Position numbers and translations under genes: made by a program
NCBI GenBank assembly: GCA_905221605.1
Contig: CAJNDS010000102.1
Span: 248,001-312,000 of the forward strand
Source: Symbiodinium natans
Lineage: Eukaryota > Sar > Dinophyceae > Suessiales > Symbiodiniaceae
Length of the DNA stretch: 64,000 nt
Direction of reading: 5' to 3'
Shown: positions 19,991-30,100 of the stretch, piece after piece
Position numbering within the stretch: the stretch's first letter is position 1
Layout: each line of letters begins with the position of its first letter
The notes under the pieces: model-generated
Seen by the model: only the letters and a program-made list of their open reading frames with translations
What the model was told of the DNA's origin: nothing
The model's database searches: none

Positions 19991-20683
19991 TAAACCCTAA
20001 ACCCTAAACCCTAAACAGGGTGAAATCCTAAACCCTAACCCCTAAAACCCCAAAACTTTGGGCTCGGGGAAGACCCGGGCAGTTACTTAAGGCTCACGGT
20101 GGTAGGATTCCTGCGCTGGGTTTAGGGTTTAGGGTCTAGGGTTTATGGGTTATGGGTTTAGGGTTTAGGGTTTAGGGTTAGGTTCTTGGAGCACTCCTCT
20201 GGGGTCTTCAGAGCGGCAGCCAAAGAACCATGCCATGTCGTGTTCCCATGCGCATTTCCCCTTTTGGGGTTTAGGGTTTAGGGTTTAGGGAAACAAGATG
20301 TCCAGCATTCAGCATTTGAAAGGTTCATGTGGCACTGCTTTTAGTTTATCCAGGGTCTAGAAGCACAAGTTTCGAAAACTGATTCTGCGACATCAGATTG
20401 TTGGGGCGACCCGCTATTACCACAAGTTGTTTTTGCTTTTTTGTTTAGGGTTTGCGTTTATAGGGTTCAGGGCTTACGCAATATGGGATGAGTCCCTGAG
20501 GGCCTCGGGCTCCAGGAATCTGAAAGACCAGAAAGCTATGCCCGGCCAGTTCCATTTAAAGCTTTATTGAAGTTCATTCCCAAACGAGGCCCCAAACAAA
20601 TTTTTGTGAGTCCGCGGGCCAGCCCGACTTACCGGCAAGTTCTTTACAGAGGGTCCAAATGTGTTTGGGGGTGGGGGGGGGGG

Positions 20684-20877
20684 GGGCGCGTGATTAAAGC
20701 CAGTGCAACGCACAAAGAAGAATACACGGCCTCAAGTACCAACAGGGTGAGCGAATCCAGCAGACATGGCACAACGTCTTCGAGCTTGGGTAACTCAACC
20801 CCGCGCCTCTTGGCCACAACGCAGCCAGCCAAAACAGTGGCGGCGGCTGCAAGAGTGGACGATGAGCCTGGCGTCAA
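20684..20877 (-). CDS. Coding-like island rich in hydrophobic helices
   Basis: The minus frame reads STLAAAATVLAGCVVAKRRG and LPKLEDVVPCLLDSLTLLVL, suggesting stacked helices, possibly OPR-like but without the core. A run of C on the minus strand ends it. A plus-strand frame of 119 codons overlaps. Confidence 0.3.
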
Positions 20878-21131
20878 GCTGTGTGGGAGGGTCTCGGGTT
20901 TAGGCTCTTCGCCGGGTGTCGTTTAAGTTGTTCTAACCCCAAACCCTATAAACCCCAAGTTCACAGTACACTCTTGGCCTTGGCCAACGCAACCTGCCAA
21001 GCTAGGCACGGCTCGACTTGCACAGTTTCTTTTTTTGATTTTTCCTGGGGGTGTTTCTCGCGTACATTGCGGGGACTACTCCTGAACATGCTCAGGCTAT
21101 TCAAAAGATCTAGGATGTCCAGGATGGGTTC

Positions 21132-21220
21132 GGTTTAGGGTTTAGGGTTTAGGGTTTAGGGTTTAGGGTTTAGGGTTTAGGGTTTAGGGTTTAGGGTTTA
21201 GGGTTTAGGGTTTAGGGTTT
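21132..21220 (+). repeat. Telomeric array, about 12 TTTAGGG units
   Basis: Perfect units with sharp edges. Confidence 0.97.
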
Positions 21221-22389
21221 CACAAGATGCCAGAGCCAGAGTTTTAGGCTTGCCTTGCTGCCGGCGGCTACCAAAATCGGACCATTAGCCCAACAGATGT
21301 TGAGAACAAGAGCCGTTGGTCAACTCAAAGAGGGTTTAGGGTTTAGGAGCTGAGCATGAGGGGCCGAAAAGGGAGGCCATCTTTCCCCTTAATAATTAGA
21401 AGAGGTTTTTTTTTTTTTGGGGGGGGGTTATAAAAAGCACATTTATATAGGGTTAGTAATTTTTCCGTACAGTACATTCGAGCCCTATATATAACCCCAT
21501 ATGTACCTTATATAGTCCCTACATACCTAAGTAAGGTCCCTTATAAGGGTCCCTCCTTTAGTCCCTGGAGTTGCCCTAAACCCTAAACCCTAAACCCTAA
21601 ACCCTAAACCCTAAACCCTAAACCCTAAACCCTCCGAAGACCTCGAAGGGCCCCTGCCTCGCTCTGGAACTTCATGCGCTGCCCGCCCTGGCTTTGAGGC
21701 GAGCCTGCGCGGTTGTGGTTGAGGGTTTAGGGTTTCGGGTTTAGGGTTTGGGGTTTAGGGTTTCGGGTTTCGGGTTTGGGGTTTAGGGTTGAGGGTTGAG
21801 GGAGGGTTGAGGGTTGAGGTTCATCGTTCAGGGCTTCTTGCAAGGTGCCCTTGTTGCAGTGGGCCTTTGGGGAGTTCCCCCTGCCCATCCCTGAACCCGA
21901 AACCGCTTCTTTACTCCGAATTAACCCCAAACTCTAAGCCTCTAAGCCCTGCAGAATGCGAGAGGAGGGCAAGGAACAGCGCCCGGTTTTGGGTTGCCGA
22001 GACACACGGCTGTGGGTTACTGAGACACCAAGGCTGTTGGTTGCCAGCTTCGCGTATGTATATACATACATATATATATACATATATGTATACACATGTG
22101 TGTTCATATTCATATGCCTATTCGTGATTATACCTTCTCACAAAAAGGATTGTTGCTGTGGTCGCAGGCCTTGCAACGGGAAGCGTAGGCGGCGGGCCCC
22201 CCAGGGCAAAAGCCTGGTCGCGGGCTTGGGCTTTGGGTTCGACGGGGTCTCGATGGTGCCGATTCGGACTTCATGCTTGGGTTGCAGGACAGATATGGCT
22301 TAGGGCTTAAGTGGGGAGTATAGGGCACTTCATTTTCATATATAAGCTGTTTGCTTTTTGTTTGTTATTGATTTTTTGTTGTTGGGGGG

Positions 22390-22800
22390 AGGGGTTGTTT
22401 GCTGAAGGGTTGATGGCCTCTCCAGCCTTTTGCACCCAGCAGGGGGCATCCCAACTCCAAAGCTTCTGTATGTCGCGCGAGCCCTCCGAAATATGCTTGG
22501 TATCCGAACCCCAGAAGCCGACATCTGCCAAAACTCTTGCACCCTAAACCCTAAACCCTTTTGGGTACCCTTACACCCCTTTCTTGCTGGCCTCGCCGAG
22601 GAGAGCCATGGTAAGGAAGTTAGGGTAGCAGGTGCTGGGGTTGTCCAAGGGAATGACCTTAAGTCCGATGGCTTGGGCCATTGCCTGCTCAGGTTTAGGG
22701 TTGCGCGGTTTTTTGCTCTGAACTCCAGCAAGCACTGCCGCCCTACATCATACATCCCGACATTTCGGGAAGAAAGCTTACAAGACCCCAAAAGTCAGAA
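22390..22800 (-). CDS. Group of three minus-strand coding-like islands
   Basis: Minus frames read GMYDVGRQCLLEFRAK (about 22700-22790), EQAMAQAIGLKVIPLDNPST and CYPNFLTMALLGEA (22570-22692, preceded by an AG acceptor) and ADVGFWGSDTKHISEGSRDI (22390-22535). The spacing resembles short exons. The longest plus-strand open frame of the window, 22430-23011 (193 codons), overlaps but includes a telomeric heptamer pair, so I doubt it. Confidence 0.25.
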
Positions 22801-23084
22801 ATTCAGTCAGTTTGGGAAAGCGCCTGGACAGCGGGGTTGGTTAGCTCTGCTGGTCCACATGTTGCTGCACAGCAAAACAAGCCAGAGCCAACTACCCTGC
22901 GGCTCGCGGCGGCATGGAACTTGGAGCGGTGACTGCAACGATCGCCTTTGCCCCTTTGTTATGGAGGATCTCAGAGCACAATGCAGTTGTCGTGTAGCGA
23001 CCCACTCGTGAGATCATCGTCGTGCAAATGGTGGTTTCCGAAGTTCGGGTTCGCTTCTTGGGGTCCTTTTGATAAGGGACTGCG

Positions 23085-23170
23085 ACCCCTAAACCCTAAA
23101 CCCTAAACCCTAAACCCTAAACCCTAAACCCTAAACCCCAAACCCTAAACCCTAAACCCTAAACCCTAAA
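23085..23170 (-). repeat. Telomeric array, about 11 CCCTAAA units
   Basis: Near-perfect units upstream of the tandem type A element complex. Confidence 0.97.
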
Positions 23171-23258
23171 TGGGGTCTACATTACGGGTTCCTTATTCAC
23201 TTCCGTGGTAACTTGGGGCGGGGATGGCCAGGTGGTGTTGCGAGGTGCCGACAGGAAG

Positions 23259-23476
23259 TACCTGGGACCCTCCTTGCCTACGGTTTTCATGGCTTATACC
23301 TACAAATTAAGGGTAGCTACCACTAAACTGTAGGTAAAGAGGGTCCATTTCTGGGTTATGCCTACTAATTAAGGGTAACTACCACTAAACTGTAGGTAAA
23401 GAGGGTCCATTTCTGGGTTATGCCCAATAATTAAGGGTATCTACTACTAAACTGTAGGTAAAGAGGGTCCCAGGTA
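23259..23476. mobile_element. Type A element with triplicated right half
   Basis: One left arm (tacctgggaccctcc) is followed by three successive right halves of about 68 bp, each ending ctgtaggtaaagagggtcc; only the last is completed by caggta. Confidence 0.92.
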
Positions 23477-23596
23477 CGCCTTCAACGACCTCGGGCCTCT
23501 CCGTGGATGCTTCTCTGCTCGCTACACACAGCTTTCCTCTTCACCGCTGCAGGATACCCCGCATTTCTAGGCAGACAGGTCTGAATAGTGTGCTTT

Positions 23597-23695
23597 CCTG
23601 GGTCTCATGTACCTACCGTTTAGGAGTACCTACTAACTACCCTTAAGTAGTAGGTAGAACCCATAAAACTGTAGGTAAAGAGGGTTTCAAGGTAC
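23597..23695. mobile_element. Type A inverted-repeat element
   Basis: Diverged copy 120 bp after the triplicated one; right arm ctgtaggtaaagagggttt. Confidence 0.8.
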
Positions 23696-23999
23696 GGTTG
23701 ACTCGGGTATTCAGACCCTCATGCTACAGACGTGCGCTGCCCCTCAGCACATGTCGGTCCACCAACCTGATCGGGTTGAAGTATATCAAAACCGTTCTTT
23801 GGAAACGAGCCTCCTGTCGCGGTTCAATGCATTCGACACACACATATGTTTCCAGCCTTTAAGTTTTCATGTCTCAAGCAGCCTCTCGATTCGTTGACCT
23901 GTCCGGCTTGGACGTTGAAGGCTCGAAGCTGGCACAACTGCCCGACATGTTCAAATCCTTAAAGGGATGACTCCGATCGGCAAGCCAAACCCAAAAGCC

Positions 24000-24110
24000 C
24001 ATATGGGCGGCTGTCAAAATGATGATCCCTTTTTGGATCCCTATTCTCATACAGCACCTAATATTTAGGGTACCCCAAAAGGGATCATAACTTTAACAGC
24101 CACCCATATG
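24000..24110. repeat. Single-copy hairpin element, type J
   Basis: Arms catatgggcggctgt and acagccacccatatg with gatccctttttgg...ccaaaagggatc inside. Confidence 0.9.
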
Positions 24111-24393
24111 ATACTGGCGGGTTAAGGTGTATCGTGTCTACAGCGGGTATTGCCATGCAGGTGCTTGGCAAGGAGCAGAACCGACCCCACCCAAGCATGA
24201 ACGCGCAATTGCAAGCCCGGAGCCCGTGTTTTTTTGTTAGGGTTTAGGGTTTAGGGTTTAGGGTTTAGGGTTTTTTAAGCCAGGGACTGAAGGCGATGCC
24301 GCGAACCCGAATGGACCCGCACGCCCTAGACATCCCCAAGCCCCCGGACCTGCAAGCCCTCTTCCACATGAGGCTCGCCTGCAAACCTATAAA

Positions 24394-24490
24394 TTGGCAT
24401 TCTCCCCCTATACTAACAGTCCTTACTAGTAATTCTAGTAGGGGATACGATAATCCTTATTAAGGACTGTTAGTAGAAGGGGGAACATCA
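24394..24490. mobile_element. Type B inverted-repeat element
   Basis: Arms ctccccctatactaacagtc and gactgttagtagaagggggaa. Confidence 0.88.
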
Positions 24491-24572
24491 CTCCTAGAAC
24501 GTCACAACGTCCCTGGGGCCGTCGCCCAGCTTCGATCTTGGATCGCCGCTAGGAACCCCAGGCAGCTAAGCC

Positions 24573-24672
24573 GGTAAGAGCTTCGAGTTCCAGCTGCCTG
24601 AGGGGTTTAGGGTTTTGGGTTTAGGGTTTAGGGTTTAGGGTTTAGAGCTTCGGGTTCCAGTTGCCTGCGGGG
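24573..24672. repeat. Direct duplication flanking a telomeric tract
   Basis: agagcttcgagttccagctg occurs before, and a three-mismatch copy after, the tract 24604-24648. This is either duplication of a block with its telomeric end or a long target-site duplication made when the tract entered. Confidence 0.8.
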
Positions 24673-24954
24673 TTCACGCGGCCAGTGCGGGAAGGTGTAC
24701 CTACATCGGGGGTTCACAGGAAGCCCTAAAGAGAATTACCGGAGAATCCGGCACTACAATGACCTTGCAATCTTCGTTCCCGCGGTGAACCCCAAAACCC
24801 TCAAACCCTGACCCCCCCTTTTTGCATCTAACCCTAACCTCAACCCCGAAACCCCCCTAAACCCTAAACCCTAAAACCTAAACCCTAAAAACTAAACCCT
24901 AAACCCTAAACCCTAAACCCCCCCCAAGCCCCCCAAGCCCCGCCAAAAGCATCG

Positions 24955-25030
24955 GCTCCTTTCTCCGGAGACTGCTCCGTCTCGGGCTCGGAGGCCGCAA
25001 GCCTCATCAGAACTGGGCCCTGCAGAAAGC
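24955..25030 (-). CDS. Coding-like island, unassigned
   Basis: The minus frame reads GFLQGPVLMRLAASEPETEQ and SPEKGADA between a telomeric tract and AT microsatellite. No family recognised. Confidence 0.22.
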
Positions 25031-25039
25031 CCTGGCAAA

Positions 25040-25422
25040 CCCTATCTATTTACTATATGTATATATATATATATATAGATATTCCTCAGTTGTGCATATA
25101 TATATATACACAGTACACAAAACTGTGTGGTGTATGTATATATATATAATATACAATTCTACGTAGATAGTATAAACCTTGAAAGAGCCTCTACGATGTG
25201 CTTCAGACTTCCCCACAAAAAATAGTAGTAAAACATAAGAATAATAATCATACTAATAATAGTCATAATAAGTATAATAATAATGAGAAATCCTCCTCCT
25301 TATAATGGTAATATAGGGACTATTAACTTTGATTTTTGGGGTGTTCTCTTAAGCAAATGGTAGCCCCAAATATTCAGCTATATACATATATGCATATACA
25401 TATACATATACATATACATATG

Positions 25423-25455
<33 letters not shown>

Positions 25456-25460
25456 ACGTA
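25040..25460. repeat. AT-rich microsatellite region
   Basis: TATA runs, ATA/AAT trinucleotides and a TG run, about 65 percent AT. No coding signal. Its middle (25283-25368) resembles 56655-56733. Confidence 0.9.
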
Positions 25461-26277
25461 GATATTATAAACCTTGTAAGACCCTTAAACCCTAAACCCC
25501 AAACACGAAACCCTAAACCAGCATGTTGACTGAGCCTCGGAGGGGCCTCTGTGGAGCTCCTCGCTCAGTCGCGTGGCCTTTGGCCCTTTCTTCCCGGGGT
25601 GCCATTGAAGGGTTGAGGGTTTAGGGCGGTTTAGGGTATTTAGGGTCTTCGGGTTTTTGGGATTTTGGGGCCTAGGGTTTGAGGGTTCGACTCTCAGACG
25701 CTCCCTCAAGGCAGGCAGGGCTTCGTTCGTCGGTTTCATGTTTGGGGGGGTGATACTTCCCGTCGGCGTCACGGGTTTAGGGTGTCCGCTGCATGGGTTT
25801 AGGGCTTGGGAATTAGGGTTCTTTGTTTAGGGTTCAGGGGTACTCATGGTCAAGATTTGGGGCTTCCCCCCCCCTGGCCACACCAACACATTGTTTTTCC
25901 TTGAGGCAGCCCCAGTCCGCGGGACACAGTGTTTTGCATACACCCTCTAAACACGCCAATCCTTATAAGCCGTTAGCACCCTGAATTACTTCAATTGACA
26001 CCTCAAACCCTAGACCCTAGACCCTAAACGCCGGATTTAGCTCAGCGTTCGACTGGGTCGCTCCCTTGTCTGGCGAGAAGCCTTTAGGCTGGCCTCGGGC
26101 GCTTCCGGCAGCTGCACAGATCTATACATGTACATATATAAGGGTTTGGGGTTTAGGGTATATTTATGTATACATATATACATGTGTATAACGATATGTA
26201 GGGGGCAGAGGGGGGAGAGGGCGGGGGGGAACAACGGTCTTGTTGATCATGTCACTGGCTCGTGTTGCAAGCGACGA

Positions 26278-26388
26278 CCCAGATCTTCCAAAACCCCTTA
26301 ATTAAGGAATATTCCCTAATTTATACTAAGGATCCTTATTATGAATTAGAGTATATACCTAAATTAAGGGGTTTTGGAAGGTCTGGGG
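26278..26388. repeat. Single-copy hairpin element, type K
   Basis: Arms cagatcttccaaaacccctt and aaggggttttggaaggtctg. Confidence 0.92.
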
Positions 26389-26465
26389 ACGCTCTAAGCA
26401 CGTCACTTGTCTCGTCTTCTGCTCCTGTTAAGCTCAGGGATGGCTTCCTTGAAGCCCGAACTTCT

Positions 26466-26570
26466 TAGAGCCCTAAACCCTAAACCCTAAACCCTAAACC
26501 CTAAACCCTAAACCCTAAACCCTAAACCCTGAACCCTGAACCCTGAACCCTGAACCCTGAACCCTAAACT
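26466..26570 (-). repeat. Telomeric array, CCCTAAA then CCCTGAA
   Basis: About nine CCCTAAA units followed by five CCCTGAA units, a homogeneous block switch. It lies three bases beyond the last thymidine kinase stop codon. Confidence 0.96.
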
Positions 26571-26572
26571 TC

Positions 26573-26693
26573 TTAGCCACAGCAGGGGGAAGCAGGGCTG
26601 CGGCATCCGGGTCCTGCCCAAGCTGTGTCGAAGATGAGCTCCTTCCCGGTGGCAGCGACGATCTTCTCGCAGAAGTGCTGATAGCACGCGGGC
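26573..26693 (-). CDS. tdk: Thymidine kinase last exon: second zinc pair and tail
   Basis: It encodes (V)PACYQHFCEK, carrying the CxxH half of the zinc site, followed by about 29 residues including IVAATGKELIFDTAWAG and a Cys-rich end before TAA. Acceptor ctttaag. The tail after CEK is unlike standard thymidine kinases and could be an extension or read-through into intron before another exon. A telomeric array lies immediately downstream. Confidence 0.8.
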
Positions 26694-27067
26694 CTTAAAG
26701 TGTGGAACATGGGTTTTCAAGGGCTTCAGGATGCGGCACTCAGCAAGCTGACCTGATGGCTTCGATGTTCTCGAGTGACACAGGAGCAACATACTCCCTA
26801 AACCCTCGACCCTAAACCCGAAACCCTACTCCTTTCAGGTAATCATTATTTCAAAACAGGCAGCTGTTCAAAGAATAACTCGGCCACAATGTTAGGCTTC
26901 CACAAGCTAACTCTTTTTACCATCTACGTCATCAGCTGGCTGACACTTGTCACCGCTAAATCTCCTGCTAGAATGTTAGCACCGTGGCGAGGATTGGTAA
27001 ATCATGTCCCAAGGAATTTCCAGCCATCCATCGAGGGCGCGAAAGTCCACATGGCAGGGCATATATA

Positions 27068-27100
<33 letters not shown>

Positions 27101-30100
27101 TATATCTATCTATCTGTATAGGTATAACTGGGGTTTGGGGCTTAGGGTGTCTTCGCCACCAATATACCATAAAAGATCATAAAAGGGGCCCACGTAACTC
27201 GAACGGGAAGTCTGGGCGGCTCGCAGAAGAATCCCTGAAGGGTACTGGTAGTTTTTGAGGCTCCTGCATGGGTTTAGGGTTTAGGGATGATCAAAGCCGA
27301 GCAGCACATACAACTCCTCGGCCCCAAGGCAGACCGTTGGCCCGCTTAGGGTGGCTTTGCCATCCACGCCTCAAAGCTCGGACGCCTCTTTCTCCGAGGG
27401 TTTCGGGTCTCTCGCAAGAGGGGTTGGCAACGCCCTAATGTAGTAGGGTTTAGGCTTTAGGGTTTAGGGTTTAGGGTTTAGAGTTTTTTGCTGCCACCTG
27501 CTGACCGCTCTCGAACGCACCGCCGGGCAGTCTCTAGGGAAAAACAAGGCTCAAAATCGTTGGGTTCTATGCACTGACGTCCGAGCCCGATGCTCTTCAA
27601 GTTCATGATGGCTTTCCTCAGAACCAGCAGGTTTTGGAGCCATGATATATTCAACAAAGATCGGGCTAGAACCGATGTAGAATCGATAGAAATTTCAAAC
27701 AGCACAGCCGAGCAACTTGCTGCAAAAGGTGCACGTCGTCTTCACCTTTCACACGGGCCGGGTGCGTCTACTCGACCTTACAATGGCCTACCCCTGAACC
27801 TCAACTCCAACTGTTGAGAAGAGGCCGGATTTCAGGGGCTTCTCAGAAAGCGCACGCGGCGCGCTCTCAGCAAACCCTGTCAAATCCGAAGCCCGAAACC
27901 CTAAGCCCAAAAGACCTTAAAAATTCCATCGCGCCACCTTCCAAGCCTATCGTTTCTTTGGGTTGAGGGTTTAAACGGGTTTAGGGTTTAGGGTGAGGGG
28001 GGGGGGGGGGGGGGGGGCAGGGGGAGTCTACAGCAAGGATTGAAAGTTAAAAGCCCTAAGCCCTGAACCTTCTTTCGGGGATATGCTACGAGGAACCCCA
28101 CCTAAACCCTAAACCCTAAACCTTAAACCCTAAACCCTAAACCCCAAAAACCTAACCCCATGGAGGAAGCTCAGGGCGCCAGAGTCCCCTAGATGCTCAT
28201 CATGGGTGCAGGATGGTGCAGGGCTCGCTCGCTCTCGGGCTGAAGCAAGCTCCCGAACTTCTGATCTCCTACATTTTAGGGTTCATAGGGTTCATAGGGC
28301 TCATAGGGTTTAGGGTTTATAGGGTTTAGGGTTCATGGGTTTAGGGTTGAGGGCGAAGTTTAGGGTTTGTTGCGGTTTAGGGTTTAGGGCATGCTTGTGC
28401 AGTTGAAATCCTGAGCCCACAAATGCCCTGAAACCCTAAGCCTCCGTTCTAGAACCCTCGACTGACTCTAACTGGTTCTACTTTTCAACCATCCCCCCCC
28501 CCCCCCCCCGCAATCATGTCTTAGTTGCTGAGATCATAAGCCCCCAAAAAGTGTATACTATAGGGGACTACAGTATCCCAAAAAGTGTAGAGTGTACTCA
28601 CTTAGCTACTAGGATGCAGAATGTACAAGTGCAAGACATAGCATACTAAGGGTTGGCCCAAAACCCTTAGTGGAATGGCCGTGAACCATCTATAAAACAT
28701 ACAAACCCTACATAGACCTGTAAACCCTACAAACCCTTCATAAACCCAAGCCCTAAGCCCTAAACCCTAAATGCCCGAAACCCTAAACCCTAAACCCTTA
28801 AACTATACCCTAAACCCTAAACTCTAAATGCCCCAAATCCTAAACCCCGCATCGGTTCCCGCCTCTTCGATCGAGTCCGCCAACTCCATGAGGCGCTGGG
28901 AGCCAGGAAAGAGGCGCGATCGGAAGTCGGTTCCTGGGGCGGTGGGGTTTAGGGTTTAGGGTTTGGGGTTTAGGCTCAGGCCCTTAATGCCTCCTAAACA
29001 AACCCTAAACCCAAAAACTCTTCCAAGGTTTCGGGCCTTTTTTTGCGCTAGAGGTGCCTTGCATCAGCAGTTCATCTGTAACCCTTTTGAACCCAGGCTC
29101 GGACAAGCTTGCTGGGAGTCCCGACTTGCTGACTGCCAGGAAACGGAAGGCGAGATGTAACCCTAAACCCTAAACCCTAAACCCTAACAAATCGTGATGT
29201 GGGGCCGACTGCATCGGAGGGTCGCAGGCCAAAGCACATCACCGGCACTCCTGGCGATGGATGCCCCAAGGAGTAGGCGATTTTGGTGACCTCCCCCCCG
29301 CAAAAAAAGGACCTTACGACTATCAGCATGACTTCTAATTAAGTTCCGAGGCGTCCTTAGTTGAGGAGGGCGGAGTAACCAACCACTCGTCCCGCTGTAT
29401 GTTGTTCGTGCACTCCAGCAGTGCGCTTACGCATTGTTGGGTTGGGGCTTTGACGTATCGGGGGGTTTCCATATTTGCGTAAGCAAATACACCAACACAT
29501 GTCCAAATACATAAATACGTGCAATAAAAACATGAATATGTGTTTTCAATCTCTCTCTCTCTGCCGCTGCATCCCAAAGTGTTTTCAATATATAAACAGA
29601 TTTTTTGTGACAATGAATGGCCGGACGGCCGGCAGCCCTTTGCCTCGCACGCGTATCGGCCAGCCATCCCAAGTGAAACCAGCTACCCTGACCCAGGACG
29701 GGCTATTCTACCCTATCACCCCTAAAAAATGCCTTTTTTAAGGGTTGATTATGGGGATTTTTGGGTTTCATAGCCCATCCTGGACCCTCATGTGTCGGGT
29801 TTGGGGTTTCTAGGGTTATGGGGCCTCAACCTGGCATGCACGTATGTATTCACGCATTGACGCCAACACTGACGCAGTACCCCTAAACCGGGTTGCCCTC
29901 AAACGCTTTGCCAGATTCACAGAGGACTCCTTCACTGGAAATGGGCACTAGGCGTTAATCAAAAATCTTGGACTCCATCAAATAGTATCATATCTAGCCT
30001 TCAAAACCCTAAACCCTAAACTCTAAATCTCGGGATAGGTGCTGATTTAGGCTCCTGAACTAGGTGGCTTCCGGGGGAGCGCCTTGGGTCGTTGCCACCG

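Noticed and set aside
22430-23011. 193-codon plus-strand open frame, the longest in the window
   Set aside because: It crosses telomeric units, shows no family motif, and several minus-strand islands over the same DNA look at least as good. Not called as a gene.
26033-26110. GGATTTAGCTCAG resembling the 5' end of a tRNA
   Set aside because: No anticodon arm, T arm or acceptor complement follows.
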